From Nitrospira sp. (GTDB lineage: Bacteria; Nitrospirota; Nitrospiria; Nitrospirales; Nitrospiraceae), in assembly GCA_005116795.1 (NCBI GenBank), contig SWDL01000202.1, positions 1-5,278 on the forward strand: DNA of 5,278 bases, written 5' to 3'. Position 1 is the stretch's first letter. Each line of letters opens with the position of its first letter. The notes beneath the pieces are model-generated. The model did no database searches, had not been told where the DNA came from, and saw nothing but the letters and a program-made list of their open reading frames with translations. The position numbers and the translations under genes were made by a program. Shown here one piece after another: positions 1 to 5,278 of the stretch.

Positions 1-319
1 AGAGCGATTGGGTGGCCAGATCAAAAGGGGATCGTATGGGTTCTGATTCCGGTGTGACGTGATCGGCCCTTCTCCGCGCAGTGAAGTTGCAACGTGGCAC
101 GTTCTGGTCGAGCAGGACCCTCAGCGGCTCAGGCACGAGGAATGACTTTCTCTTCCTGCGATGAGGGTAGGGGGGCGTCTCGACGCCCAATTCTGCCGAC
201 CGTCGCGTGACGGCCTCGACGGCGGATATGAGCGCGGCGCGCAGACGGCCTGCTTCCAATTGGTGAAGGCCGGTGATCTAGGCTGCCTCAACAACCTTGT
301 GACCGCACCCCAAGCCTTC
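1..319. other. Region without a convincing intact gene
   Basis: Downstream of the PIN gene I see no stem-loop plus T-run terminator, no tRNA and no strong ORF. A minus-strand frame stays open from about 281 to the window edge. From a GTG at 136 it reads VPEPLRVLLDQNVPR, which resembles the first strand of DUF5615 PIN-like proteins, but what follows (CNFTARRRADHVTPE) does not fit that family. It may be a degraded or truncated gene joined to unrelated sequence, or chance. Confidence 0.4.
173..188. repeat. 7-bp inverted repeat, 2-bp spacer
   Basis: GGGCGTC-TC-GACGCCC forms a tight GC hairpin (six pairs with a 4-nt loop) about 130 bp beyond the PIN stop codon. Neither strand has a T-run after it, so an intrinsic terminator is doubtful. 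A second small inverted repeat (CCGTC-GCGT-GACGG, 200-213) lies close by, so the local sequence is rich in short hairpins. It could slow or protect the 3' end of the operon transcript. Confidence 0.4.
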
Positions 320-763
320 CTATTCCTCTTCGGGATTCACCGTATTCACGCGAAGCGGCCGGCAGGCGGTGAGCAGTGGTCGGTCCGAGCTCACCAGGCT
401 GATCCGAAGCGGACGCAGTTCCAAGGCCAGCCCCAGGTGGGTCAACTGAGGCGCTTTGAGATGCGGAAATTCCATGGCCAGCCGCTTGATCAGGACATAG
501 GTGTGATGGGTCGGAGCCACATAGTGAAACCCGCCGCGCTCGGATTCCGATTCGAACTTGAACAGGACAGAATACCAGTCGTCGCGGGTCAATTCGCCCT
601 GCTTGGATTTGCGGGCCAGGCAGGCACAGAACTCCGCCAGGGCGGTGGCGCCGACAATGGCGCTATTCCCTCGCTTGGTGACCAGCTTGTTCACCACCTG
701 GGTGCCGAGCTCAGGGCTGTAACGTTTCACGAGTGCCGTCGAGTCAAAGTAGTAGTAGGGCAT
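320..763 (-). CDS. PIN-domain protein, VapC-like toxin with a substituted acidic site
   Basis: This is a 147-aa protein, a normal size for a single-domain VapC-type ribonuclease. The N-terminus YYYFDSTALVKRYSPELGTQ is the classic first PIN strand and helix with Asp7. ALAEFCACLARKSKQGEL supplies Glu44 in the second helix. LVSSDRPLL supplies Asp127, and the end, VNTVNPEEE, matches the usual VxNPE tail. The third acidic position, normally Asp in an LRAxDALHLA-type motif, reads LKAPQLTHLGLAL, placing Gln106 there (codon CAG at 446-448). Loss of one metal ligand may weaken or abolish nuclease activity; some PIN proteins tolerate such changes. The ATG is 3 bp after the partner's stop and has only a weak G-rich RBS, as expected for coupled translation. 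The fold is well supported; the activity is uncertain. Confidence 0.8.
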   Translation of the reverse strand: MPYYYFDSTALVKRYSPELGTQVVNKLVTKRGNSAIVGATALAEFCACLARKSKQGELTRDDWYSVLFKFESESERGGFHYVAPTHHTYVLIKRLAMEFPHLKAPQLTHLGLALELRPLRISLVSSDRPLLTACRPLRVNTVNPEEE

Positions 764-766
764 CGG

Positions 767-1042
767 TCATGACCCCCGTCCGGCCAGAATGAATTCCGAT
801 AAGGAATGCTCGAGCTTGGACAAGCGCTCCTGAATCTCATCCAGCGGAAGCTCCTCATACCCTTGACGCCGCAGGCCGGGGAGCAGGCTGCCGCCTCGGA
901 TGACGGACGTGTCCTGCTTGATCCGTTCCAGGACGTGGTTCTTGGTGACGCGCCGCGAGCTGATCTTGATGCCCGACCCCTTCGTGGCGGCCGGCTCAAT
1001 GGGCCGGCGTGGCTTCACGATTTCTTTGCTTTTCTCTCCCAT
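767..1042 (-). CDS. Putative antitoxin partner of the PIN protein
   Basis: This is a 91-aa protein I do not recognise by sequence. The N-terminal half is basic and probably flexible (MGEKSKEIVKPRRP, then GIKISSRRVTKNHVLERIKQ). The C-terminal half carries RGGSLLPGLRRQGYEELPL followed by an amphipathic helix, DEIQERLSKLEHSLSEFIL (68-86), with hydrophobic residues spaced as in a heptad. The arrangement is that of a type II antitoxin: a small gene with strong RBS, ending 3 bp before a PIN-domain gene. In such pairs the antitoxin's C-terminal helix often covers the toxin's active site and the other part binds DNA. No ribbon-helix-helix, AbrB or Phd fold can be named here. It lies 37 bp after the lipoprotein genes and may be read from their promoter. 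The antitoxin role rests on context alone. Confidence 0.6.
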   Translation of the reverse strand: MGEKSKEIVKPRRPIEPAATKGSGIKISSRRVTKNHVLERIKQDTSVIRGGSLLPGLRRQGYEELPLDEIQERLSKLEHSLSEFILAGRGS

Positions 1043-1050
1043 CGCGCTTC

Positions 1051-1060
1051 TCTCCTCCTT
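1051..1060 (-). promoter_or_regulatory. Strong Shine-Dalgarno for the antitoxin-like gene
   Basis: The minus strand reads AAGGAGGAGA about 8 nt before ATG 1042. It sets the start of the 91-aa gene and means this cassette has its own efficient initiation, unlike the weakly led genes just upstream. Confidence 0.75.
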
Positions 1061-1079
1061 GAGGTCTGGGACTGAACAC

Positions 1080-1097
1080 TCACCGGGCGCCCGGTGA
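1080..1097. repeat. 18-bp perfect palindrome over a stop codon
   Basis: TCACCGGGCGCCCGGTGA is its own reverse complement over all 18 bases. It contains the TGA stop and the last codons of the LPP20-like gene and ends 37 bp before the start of the antitoxin-like gene. As RNA it could fold to a 7-bp GC stem with a 4-nt loop. No T-run follows on the minus strand, so it is not a standard intrinsic terminator. It could be a dimer-binding operator for the downstream pair, an mRNA-stability hairpin at the operon boundary, or chance in GC-rich sequence. Confidence 0.6.
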
Positions 1098-2213
1098 TCC
1101 GTCTGATCGCGGGCAGGCCGCCGGCGGCGTGGCGGCGGGGGGGTCGCTGTCGCCGTAGATGTAATCGGCGAGCGTCTTCGACAGGTTGGCGGTGACTTCC
1201 TGCTGCATGACCCGGATGGCTTTCGCCGTCGCCTCGGCGTGCGTCAGGTGGCCTTCCTTTCCCGCTCGCGAGACCGCGCCGACGACCCGCTGGGACTCGT
1301 TCTCGACGATGACGAAATCGCTGCACCATCGCACATACTTGAATTGCGGATCGGCGAGCTCCACCTTCCAGAGGCGAACCGTTCCGGTGACGGACAATTC
1401 AGCCGGACGGTCCGGATCATCGCCGGCCCCCCTGGTGGTCACGGGCAGGCCTTCGCGGAGCAAGCCTTCCATGACCGCGCGCCGGACGGCCTCTTGTTGT
1501 TCGCCCGTCACATCGACGCTGATCACAAAATTGCCGGTGAGAAATTGCTCGAGCTCCGTGGTCAGTTCCGGCACGCGGTAGGCCGCCGGGTTTCCTTGTC
1601 CGCTGTTGCGGAGGACGCGAAGGTCCGCATTGGTGGCGTCTCGTAGCACCAAGGTCTTGATCGCCCGACGGAGGTTTCGGATCCGGTTCAGCTTGTTCGG
1701 CGCCTGACGGGCCTCCTGCACCTGGGTCTCCACCGTCCGGTCGAGTTCCGCCAGCCGTTCCTGCATCGCGGCCATGGCCTGGGCGCGAGGCATCCCGGCC
1801 AGGGCATAGTGCGTGCCGGACGCGCGGTCCATCCAGCGATCGAGGACGCGCACGTTTTCGATCACCTTGTCGGTGGAGACCTTCGTGACGTGATCCAGGG
1901 TCAGGCGACGCTCCGACTTGGCCCCGGCCCGGTTCTCGACGAGGAGAAACGATTCCCAATCGCGGGATTGGGCGGACACCTCGGCTTTGAAAATCTTGGC
2001 GACGGCCGCGTAGGCGTTCTCGGAAGCCGACGTTGCATTGTCGGCTCGGCCCACGCCGACGAGGTACTGCTCGGTCGGGTACTCCTTGCTGCTGCCGTCG
2101 ATCCAGACAGGCGGGGAGGATGTGCCGAACCAGCTGCAGCCGGGGGCAGTGACGAGGCACAGGATCACGCAGCATCCCATCAAGTCCGATCTCATCCGTC
2201 GTGCGGTCGTCAT
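1080..2213 (-). CDS. LPP20-like lipoprotein with extra C-terminal domain
   Basis: This 377-aa protein has a hydrophobic N-terminal segment (LMGCCVILCLVTAPGC). Cys26 is the likely lipidation site, although the lipobox APGC is imperfect (Ala at -3, Pro at -2). Residues about 35-165 repeat the LPP20 layout of the operon's first protein: PPVWIDG, YLVGVGRA, an Ala-rich helix, then RWMDRASGTHYAL (126-138), the counterpart of RWLDDKSGTYYVL there. A connecting helix (165-200) leads to a second alpha/beta domain (about 220-353) with FVISVDVTGEQQEAVRRAVM, ELSVTGTVRLWKVEL and SDFVIVENESQRVVGAV, which I cannot assign to a family. It vaguely recalls LpoB/TolB-N-like folds (inference). The tail (355-377) is Pro/Ala-rich and looks disordered. 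ATG 2213 follows the upstream stop by 2 bp, with only a weak GGTGAT as RBS, so translation is probably coupled. Confidence 0.8.
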   Translation of the reverse strand: MTTARRMRSDLMGCCVILCLVTAPGCSWFGTSSPPVWIDGSSKEYPTEQYLVGVGRADNATSASENAYAAVAKIFKAEVSAQSRDWESFLLVENRAGAKSERRLTLDHVTKVSTDKVIENVRVLDRWMDRASGTHYALAGMPRAQAMAAMQERLAELDRTVETQVQEARQAPNKLNRIRNLRRAIKTLVLRDATNADLRVLRNSGQGNPAAYRVPELTTELEQFLTGNFVISVDVTGEQQEAVRRAVMEGLLREGLPVTTRGAGDDPDRPAELSVTGTVRLWKVELADPQFKYVRWCSDFVIVENESQRVVGAVSRAGKEGHLTHAEATAKAIRVMQQEVTANLSKTLADYIYGDSDPPAATPPAACPRSDGSPGAR

Positions 2214-2215
2214 CG

Positions 2216-3697
2216 TTAGAACATCACCCGTTCAGTCAGCAGTCGAGTCTCCCCCGCTTTCAAGGACAGAGTTCTGGAGACTTCGCGCCCGGCTGTGCCG
2301 CCCAGTCGGCCGGCCGCGCGATAGCGCAGATCGTACTCGCCCGGTTGGACCCAGAGCCGGGCGATGTGAATCTCGTCCGGCAAGGTCCGCCAACTTCGCG
2401 TGTCGGATTCCTCAGTCCCGATCGCCAGGGCTTTCGCGATTGCGGCGACCACCAGGCCGATCAGCGGACCGGCATCCTTGCCGGCCGCCGCCTGCGCGCC
2501 GCGCCCAATCCCTTCGGCCAGGGTGAACTTGACGGCTGCGCGCGCCACCGATTTTACAGAAATGCCCGGGAGACGTTCCTCCAGTCGTTTTTCAGCCGCA
2601 CTGGTCAGGTTGTGCGCCAGTTCCGTCCGTCCCTGATAGGCGCTGCCGGTCGTGGAGGTCATGGCGATGTCCCCGAACTGCACTTGGCTCTTCTGAGAGA
2701 CGAGCCGGGGCAGGGCGACGCGAACGACACGACCGTTCAGTCCATACAGCAGGCTCTCAGTGCCACGCGCCTCTCGGCTCTGATGATTCCCGTGCCCGAA
2801 TTGTTTGGTCAGCAACACAAGACTCAAGGCGTCCAGGCTGATCGGCAGATCGATGAACATGTCCTCCTTGCGAGGGGCGCGCCCATTATAACTAATCAGG
2901 ACGACTTGAGCGAGTTGCGGTGAGTCTGCCGGGGGCTGCCACTCGAGATCGGCAAATGTCTGCTTGTATTCCTGATGTTCCGTGGACAGATGAAGGCGGT
3001 CGGTGATCCGCAACAGGTCGCGGCGCAGTTCGGAAGGGACCGGAGTCCGCGACCACGCGCGGGACTGGCCGTAGGCCTCGTAGGCTCGGCGATAGGCCAC
3101 GAAGGCATTGTTCTGGTCCCCCGTGATCTCGTACAGGATGCCGCTGAGATAGCGGGCGAAGCCGTCGTCCGTGTACGAGGACTTGGAGTCGGCATCCGCC
3201 AGCACATTGAGACGGTGATCGATCCGTCGGGCCTCGACCAACGCCTCATCCCATTGCCCCAGCCCGGCATAGTTCAAGGCCTTGACGACGTTGATCATGA
3301 CCTGTTCGAACGGCTCGCCTTCGAACGGCAGTTCGGTATCGTTCAGCAGGAAGGCTTTGGTCTCGGTGCGGATGGTCCTCGTGTAGAGGCGCTCGATTTC
3401 GTCGTCCGCCTGTTCGAGGATGGCATTGCTGGGCTGGTACTGTTCGGACAGGTGGAGCGTCATGCCGCGATCCATCAGATACAACAGCCGGTTCTTGGAC
3501 CCGTATTCCTGCTGCGCCTGCTCGATGACGGTATCCGCCCGCTTCGCATCGCCCGCCTGCAAACTCTGGTCGACCAGGAGATAGCGCTGGCTGGGCGAGG
3601 CGCAGCCGGCTAAGAGCGCCAGGGTCAGTCCAGAGGAGAAGAGGGAACGGAGAAGCGAACACGTCGGGCGATCTGACTCACGAACAGGTGCGGTCAT
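2216..3697 (-). CDS. COG3014-type lipoprotein with TPR-like helices
   Basis: This is a 493-aa protein from ATG 3697. The signal peptide has hydrophobic stretch SSGLTLALLAGC with lipobox LAGC and acylated Cys32. Residues about 36-210 are helical and TPR-like: QSLQAGDAKRADTVIEQAQ, then NYAGLGQWDEALVEARR, then YLSGILYEITGDQNNAFVAY. The C-terminal half has mixed strands, an Ala/Gly-rich hydrophobic stretch (about 409-427), and the motif SDTRSWRTLPDEIHIARLWV (431-450) followed by PGEYDLR, which I associate with the uncharacterised COG3014 family. A TTG at 3736 would add 13 residues, but neither start has a clear Shine-Dalgarno; the ATG gives a more typical signal peptide. The gene lies 53 bp after lpoB and 2 bp before the next gene, so translation is probably coupled downstream. 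A scaffolding role beside LpoB is plausible but unproven. Confidence 0.8.
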   Translation of the reverse strand: MTAPVRESDRPTCSLLRSLFSSGLTLALLAGCASPSQRYLLVDQSLQAGDAKRADTVIEQAQQEYGSKNRLLYLMDRGMTLHLSEQYQPSNAILEQADDEIERLYTRTIRTETKAFLLNDTELPFEGEPFEQVMINVVKALNYAGLGQWDEALVEARRIDHRLNVLADADSKSSYTDDGFARYLSGILYEITGDQNNAFVAYRRAYEAYGQSRAWSRTPVPSELRRDLLRITDRLHLSTEHQEYKQTFADLEWQPPADSPQLAQVVLISYNGRAPRKEDMFIDLPISLDALSLVLLTKQFGHGNHQSREARGTESLLYGLNGRVVRVALPRLVSQKSQVQFGDIAMTSTTGSAYQGRTELAHNLTSAAEKRLEERLPGISVKSVARAAVKFTLAEGIGRGAQAAAGKDAGPLIGLVVAAIAKALAIGTEESDTRSWRTLPDEIHIARLWVQPGEYDLRYRAAGRLGGTAGREVSRTLSLKAGETRLLTERVMF

Positions 3698-3750
3698 GTG
3701 CGGCGACCGCAGCGGAGATGATGCACCGCGGCTCAAGCAACCACGGCGCG

Positions 3751-4485
3751 CTAGAAAATCGTCTTCTTTTTCTCAATGACCTTCTTGATCTTTTTCTGGC
3801 CGAACCACGACTTGACGTTGCTCTCGAGGTCCACCATTTCAAGATCGACCTGATACAGCACCGCCTTCGTGCCGCCGGCTTCATCGAGAATCGTGGAAAT
3901 GTAGCCGCGCAGGAGATAGTCTGCGCCTGTTTCCTTCCCCGGCGCCTTTTGGGTCTCCTCCCGCGCAAAGGTCGCTTGCTCTTTGCGTTCCTCGCGGACT
4001 TCCTCACGCTCACCCTTACCCGCCACGAAGGTGACCTTCTGGGAATTGGTCAGCTCACGGGACAGATCGGTGATGAACGTCTGAACATTGATATGTTCGT
4101 GGCTGCGGTTCAGGATGGTGCCGACCACCACGACCGGCTGCCGGCTCTTGCTGCGGGAGAAATTCTCCAGCCAGGGACTGGAGAGGGACTGCTTGATCAT
4201 GTCTTCGGCGACCTGGCGGGAGTCGGTGTCGTTCCAGCGGCCGCTGAGGTCGGTGACGACCGACTCATCCACGCGGGTGACTTTGGTGCCGGAGGCGCAG
4301 CCCGCGAGCCAGAGGCTGGTGCAGAAGAACAACGTGAGAACAACGGGAAGAGCGCTGAGCGCCGAATGTCCCTCGACTTTGCTCGGGACCCTGAGCCTGT
4401 CCCTCGACTGAGCTCGGGACCCTGAGTCGGTCGAAGGGTCGAAGGGCTGAACGCTGAAGTGCAGAGAAAATCGGTGTCTATTCAT
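3751..4485 (-). CDS. lpoB: Penicillin-binding protein activator LpoB
   Basis: This 244-aa lipoprotein has lipobox LAGC with acylated Cys63. Hallmarks of the LpoB family (TIGR02722) follow: VTRVDES-type entry and DLSGRWNDTDSR (79-90), PVVVVGTILNRSHEHINVQT (117-136), a DLSRELTNSQKVTFVA segment (140-155), a charged helix rich in Glu/Arg (157-180), GADYLLRGYIST (187-198), and a YQVDLEMVDLES strand ending in WFGQKKIKK (211-235). In enterobacteria LpoB crosses the periplasm from the outer membrane to stimulate the class A synthase PBP1b; the partner here is not visible. The n-region is abnormally long (about 40 residues before the hydrophobic core) because a tandem DNA repeat lies in frame at residues 14-40. 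Start ATG 4485 has GAGGA about 11 nt upstream and no alternative start fits between the repeat and the lipobox. The C-terminus is notably basic (KKIKKVIEKKKTIF). Confidence 0.88.
   Translation of the reverse strand: MNRHRFSLHFSVQPFDPSTDSGSRAQSRDRLRVPSKVEGHSALSALPVVLTLFFCTSLWLAGCASGTKVTRVDESVVTDLSGRWNDTDSRQVAEDMIKQSLSSPWLENFSRSKSRQPVVVVGTILNRSHEHINVQTFITDLSRELTNSQKVTFVAGKGEREEVREERKEQATFAREETQKAPGKETGADYLLRGYISTILDEAGGTKAVLYQVDLEMVDLESNVKSWFGQKKIKKVIEKKKTIF
4367..4446. repeat. Tandem dispersed-type repeat inside the lpoB signal sequence
   Basis: Two 31-bp units lie exactly head to tail (4367-4397 and 4398-4428). They differ at three positions by my reading. A doubled 8-mer gtcgaagg follows (4430-4437 and 4438-4445). 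Each unit joins TCCCTCGACT to GCTCGGGACCCTGAG, which is partly self-complementary. The motif resembles interspersed CCTTCGAC...CTCAGGG elements that I recall from many GC-rich bacterial genomes, often seen translated as VPSKVEG-like peptides. The element encodes residues 14-40 of LpoB without a stop. Removing about 81 bp would leave a normal short lipoprotein signal peptide, so I infer an insertion into the n-region that happened to keep frame. Confidence 0.75.
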
Positions 4486-4512
4486 CGCTCATCATTCCTC
4501 GTTCACCGTGTG

Positions 4513-5079
4513 CTACTTGGCCGCCTGCTTCGCCTCTTCTTTGTCCAACCGTTCAAAGAGACGATCCGCGTTCTTCCGGACGAAGTCGCGCACTTCCTTG
4601 TTAAGCTCCTTCGACTGCTCCATCGCCGATTTCATCTCATTGAAATCGAGCTTGGTCAGGACATAGTAAGTGCCGGACTTGTCGTCCAGCCACCGCTCAA
4701 TCGGGCGAACGCCGTTGAGCGTGGTCGCCGTAAAGGTCTTGATCGCCCGCTCAATGTTCTGTTCTTCCGTGGATTTGGTGAAGTCGGCGGCGTTGGTGGA
4801 GGCCGCATAATCGCGCATCAGGTAGGCCGTGTAGGTTTCAAAGTTCTTCGCCACTTCGGCCCGCGCGCGGTTTTCCGCCGTGTCCCAGGCCAGGGACTCA
4901 TTCTTGACGCCGCTCACGGACCCCACGCCATAGAAGGCCTTCTGGCTGTCTTCGTTGTAGACCCCCGATCCCTTCTTGACCCACTTGGGTGGGCCACCGC
5001 AGGCGGCCAGACTCAGCATGATAATGGCGGCCATGCCGAGTGTAAAAAACCTGCCAAGACGGGATGCTTCTGTGGCCAT
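4513..5079 (-). CDS. LPP20-family outer-membrane lipoprotein
   Basis: This 188-aa protein opens with a lipoprotein signal peptide: basic n-region (MATEASRLGR), hydrophobic core, and lipobox LAAC with the acylated Cys27 followed by Gly, so outer-membrane retention is expected. The mature part starts GGPPKWVKKG and matches the LPP20 lipoprotein pattern: a PxWV entry, a YGVGS strand near residues 50-54, an Ala/Arg-rich helix (65-90), then the motif RWLDDKSGTYYVL (129-141). A charged C-terminal helix follows (150-186). The family is named for a Helicobacter pylori lipoprotein, and its biochemical role is not settled. The gene is the first cistron after the promoter, with an excellent RBS, and lies 27 bp upstream of lpoB. 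It shares its domain with the gene at 1080-2213. The family call is good; the function is inferred only from context. Confidence 0.85.
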   Translation of the reverse strand: MATEASRLGRFFTLGMAAIIMLSLAACGGPPKWVKKGSGVYNEDSQKAFYGVGSVSGVKNESLAWDTAENRARAEVAKNFETYTAYLMRDYAASTNAADFTKSTEEQNIERAIKTFTATTLNGVRPIERWLDDKSGTYYVLTKLDFNEMKSAMEQSKELNKEVRDFVRKNADRLFERLDKEEAKQAAK

Positions 5080-5084
5080 GGTGT

Positions 5085-5092
5085 TCCTCCTT
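5085..5092 (-). promoter_or_regulatory. Strong Shine-Dalgarno for the first lipoprotein gene
   Basis: The minus strand reads AAGGAGGA here, five bases before the ATG at 5079. This near-perfect anti-16S complement fixes the start codon of the 188-aa lipoprotein and suggests efficient translation of the first cistron. Confidence 0.8.
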
Positions 5093-5180
5093 CTACGAGA
5101 TTCGGGCGCTCAGGGAAACGGCGTTGTCCCCGAAAACCAGCCGGATTTTGCGCCGATTCGGCTCAACAAGCGGTTGGTGG

Positions 5181-5209
5181 ATGCTATCATGCGACACTAA
5201 GGGTGTCAA
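5181..5209 (-). promoter_or_regulatory. Sigma-70-like promoter of the lipoprotein operon
   Basis: Reading the minus strand, a perfect TTGACA (-35, 5204-5209) is followed by a 17-bp spacer and TAGCAT (-10, 5181-5186), which is preceded by TGA, an extended -10 signature. The predicted transcript would start near 5174 and leave a leader of about 95 nt before the first gene at 5079. A 5-bp inverted repeat, GACAC-N5-GTGTC (5193-5207), overlaps the -35 and spacer and could be an operator half-site pair, but it is short. The placement directly upstream of the first gene of a co-directional run supports the call. It is read from sequence only. Confidence 0.65.
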
Positions 5210-5278
5210 CGTAACTGGCCTGGACCCTAATCCGGACGTAAGGCCGTCTAGTGGTCTGCGGAGTTGGTGAGGTTCCGC

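Noticed and set aside
247..271. Inverted repeat around ccaattgg as a terminator for the operon
   Set aside because: The stem needs a bulge and no T-run follows on the minus strand.
161..772. 203-codon plus-strand open frame opposite the PIN gene
   Set aside because: It lies antisense to a well-recognised PIN protein, has no RBS or recognisable motif, and is explained by GC-rich codon bias leaving the opposite strand open.
1417..2175. 252-codon minus-strand frame within the longer LPP20-like gene
   Set aside because: It is an overlapping out-of-frame shadow rich in Arg, Gly and Pro, while the other frame carries the signal peptide and the LPP20 motifs.
3698..3736. TTG start 13 codons upstream for the COG3014-type gene
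   Set aside because: It has no Shine-Dalgarno and would lengthen the signal peptide n-region without reason; ATG 3697 gives a normal lipoprotein leader. It cannot be fully excluded because the ATG also lacks a clear RBS.
3688..4425. 245-codon plus-strand open frame opposite lpoB
   Set aside because: It is antisense to a confidently identified LpoB; the peptide is low-complexity and family-less.
4367..4446. CRISPR array or integron attC site
   Set aside because: The two 31-bp units abut directly with no spacer, and there is no core-site pair or associated integrase or cas gene. A tandem dispersed-type repeat fits better.
4459..5214. 251-codon plus-strand open frame opposite the first lipoprotein gene
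   Set aside because: It is antisense to an LPP20 gene with clear signal peptide and RBS, and it runs through that gene's promoter. No domain is visible.
5258..5278. GCGGA...TCCGC inverted repeat at the right edge
   Set aside because: Only a 5-bp stem with an 11-nt loop and no T-run in view, cut by the window end. Too weak to call a terminator.

Overview
The window is a GC-rich chromosomal segment from a diderm (Gram-negative-type) bacterium. The evidence is three or four consecutive genes whose products carry lipoprotein signal peptides, one of them a homologue of the outer-membrane peptidoglycan-synthase activator LpoB. The style of the proteins (LPP20-domain lipoproteins, a COG3014-type protein, an LpoB of the TIGR02722 type) reminds me of Nitrospira and related phyla. 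That assignment is from memory and is not proven here.

All supported genes lie on the minus strand and read from right to left, probably as one transcription unit. At the right edge (5181-5209) is a good sigma-70-like promoter: a perfect TTGACA, a 17-bp spacer and an extended TGn-TAGCAT -10. It is followed by a strong Shine-Dalgarno. Then come an LPP20-family lipoprotein (4513-5079), LpoB (3751-4485), a COG3014-type lipoprotein with TPR-like helices (2216-3697), and a second, longer LPP20-like protein with an extra C-terminal domain (1080-2213). Spacings are 27, 53 and 2 bp. The set looks like an envelope module: LpoB-type proteins stimulate class A penicillin-binding proteins, and the neighbours may be partners at the outer membrane. 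The partner role is inference.

Thirty-seven bp further on is a small two-gene cassette organised like a type II toxin-antitoxin pair: a 91-aa basic protein (767-1042) with a strong ribosome-binding site, and a 147-aa PIN/VapC-type protein (320-763) starting 3 bp after it. The PIN protein lacks one of the four usual acidic residues (Gln106 in the third position). An 18-bp perfect palindrome covers the stop codon of the lipoprotein gene just before this cassette.

The left 319 bp hold no convincing intact gene. They contain a 7-bp inverted repeat and a short minus-strand open frame beginning like a DUF5615 PIN-like protein but not continuing as one.

The oddest structural feature is an ~80-bp tandem-repeat element (4367-4446), of the dispersed-repeat kind, sitting in frame in the signal-peptide coding part of lpoB. 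I see no wholly new defence or mobile system. The best candidates for follow-up are the lipoprotein cluster itself, the repeat inside lpoB, and the substituted PIN protein.
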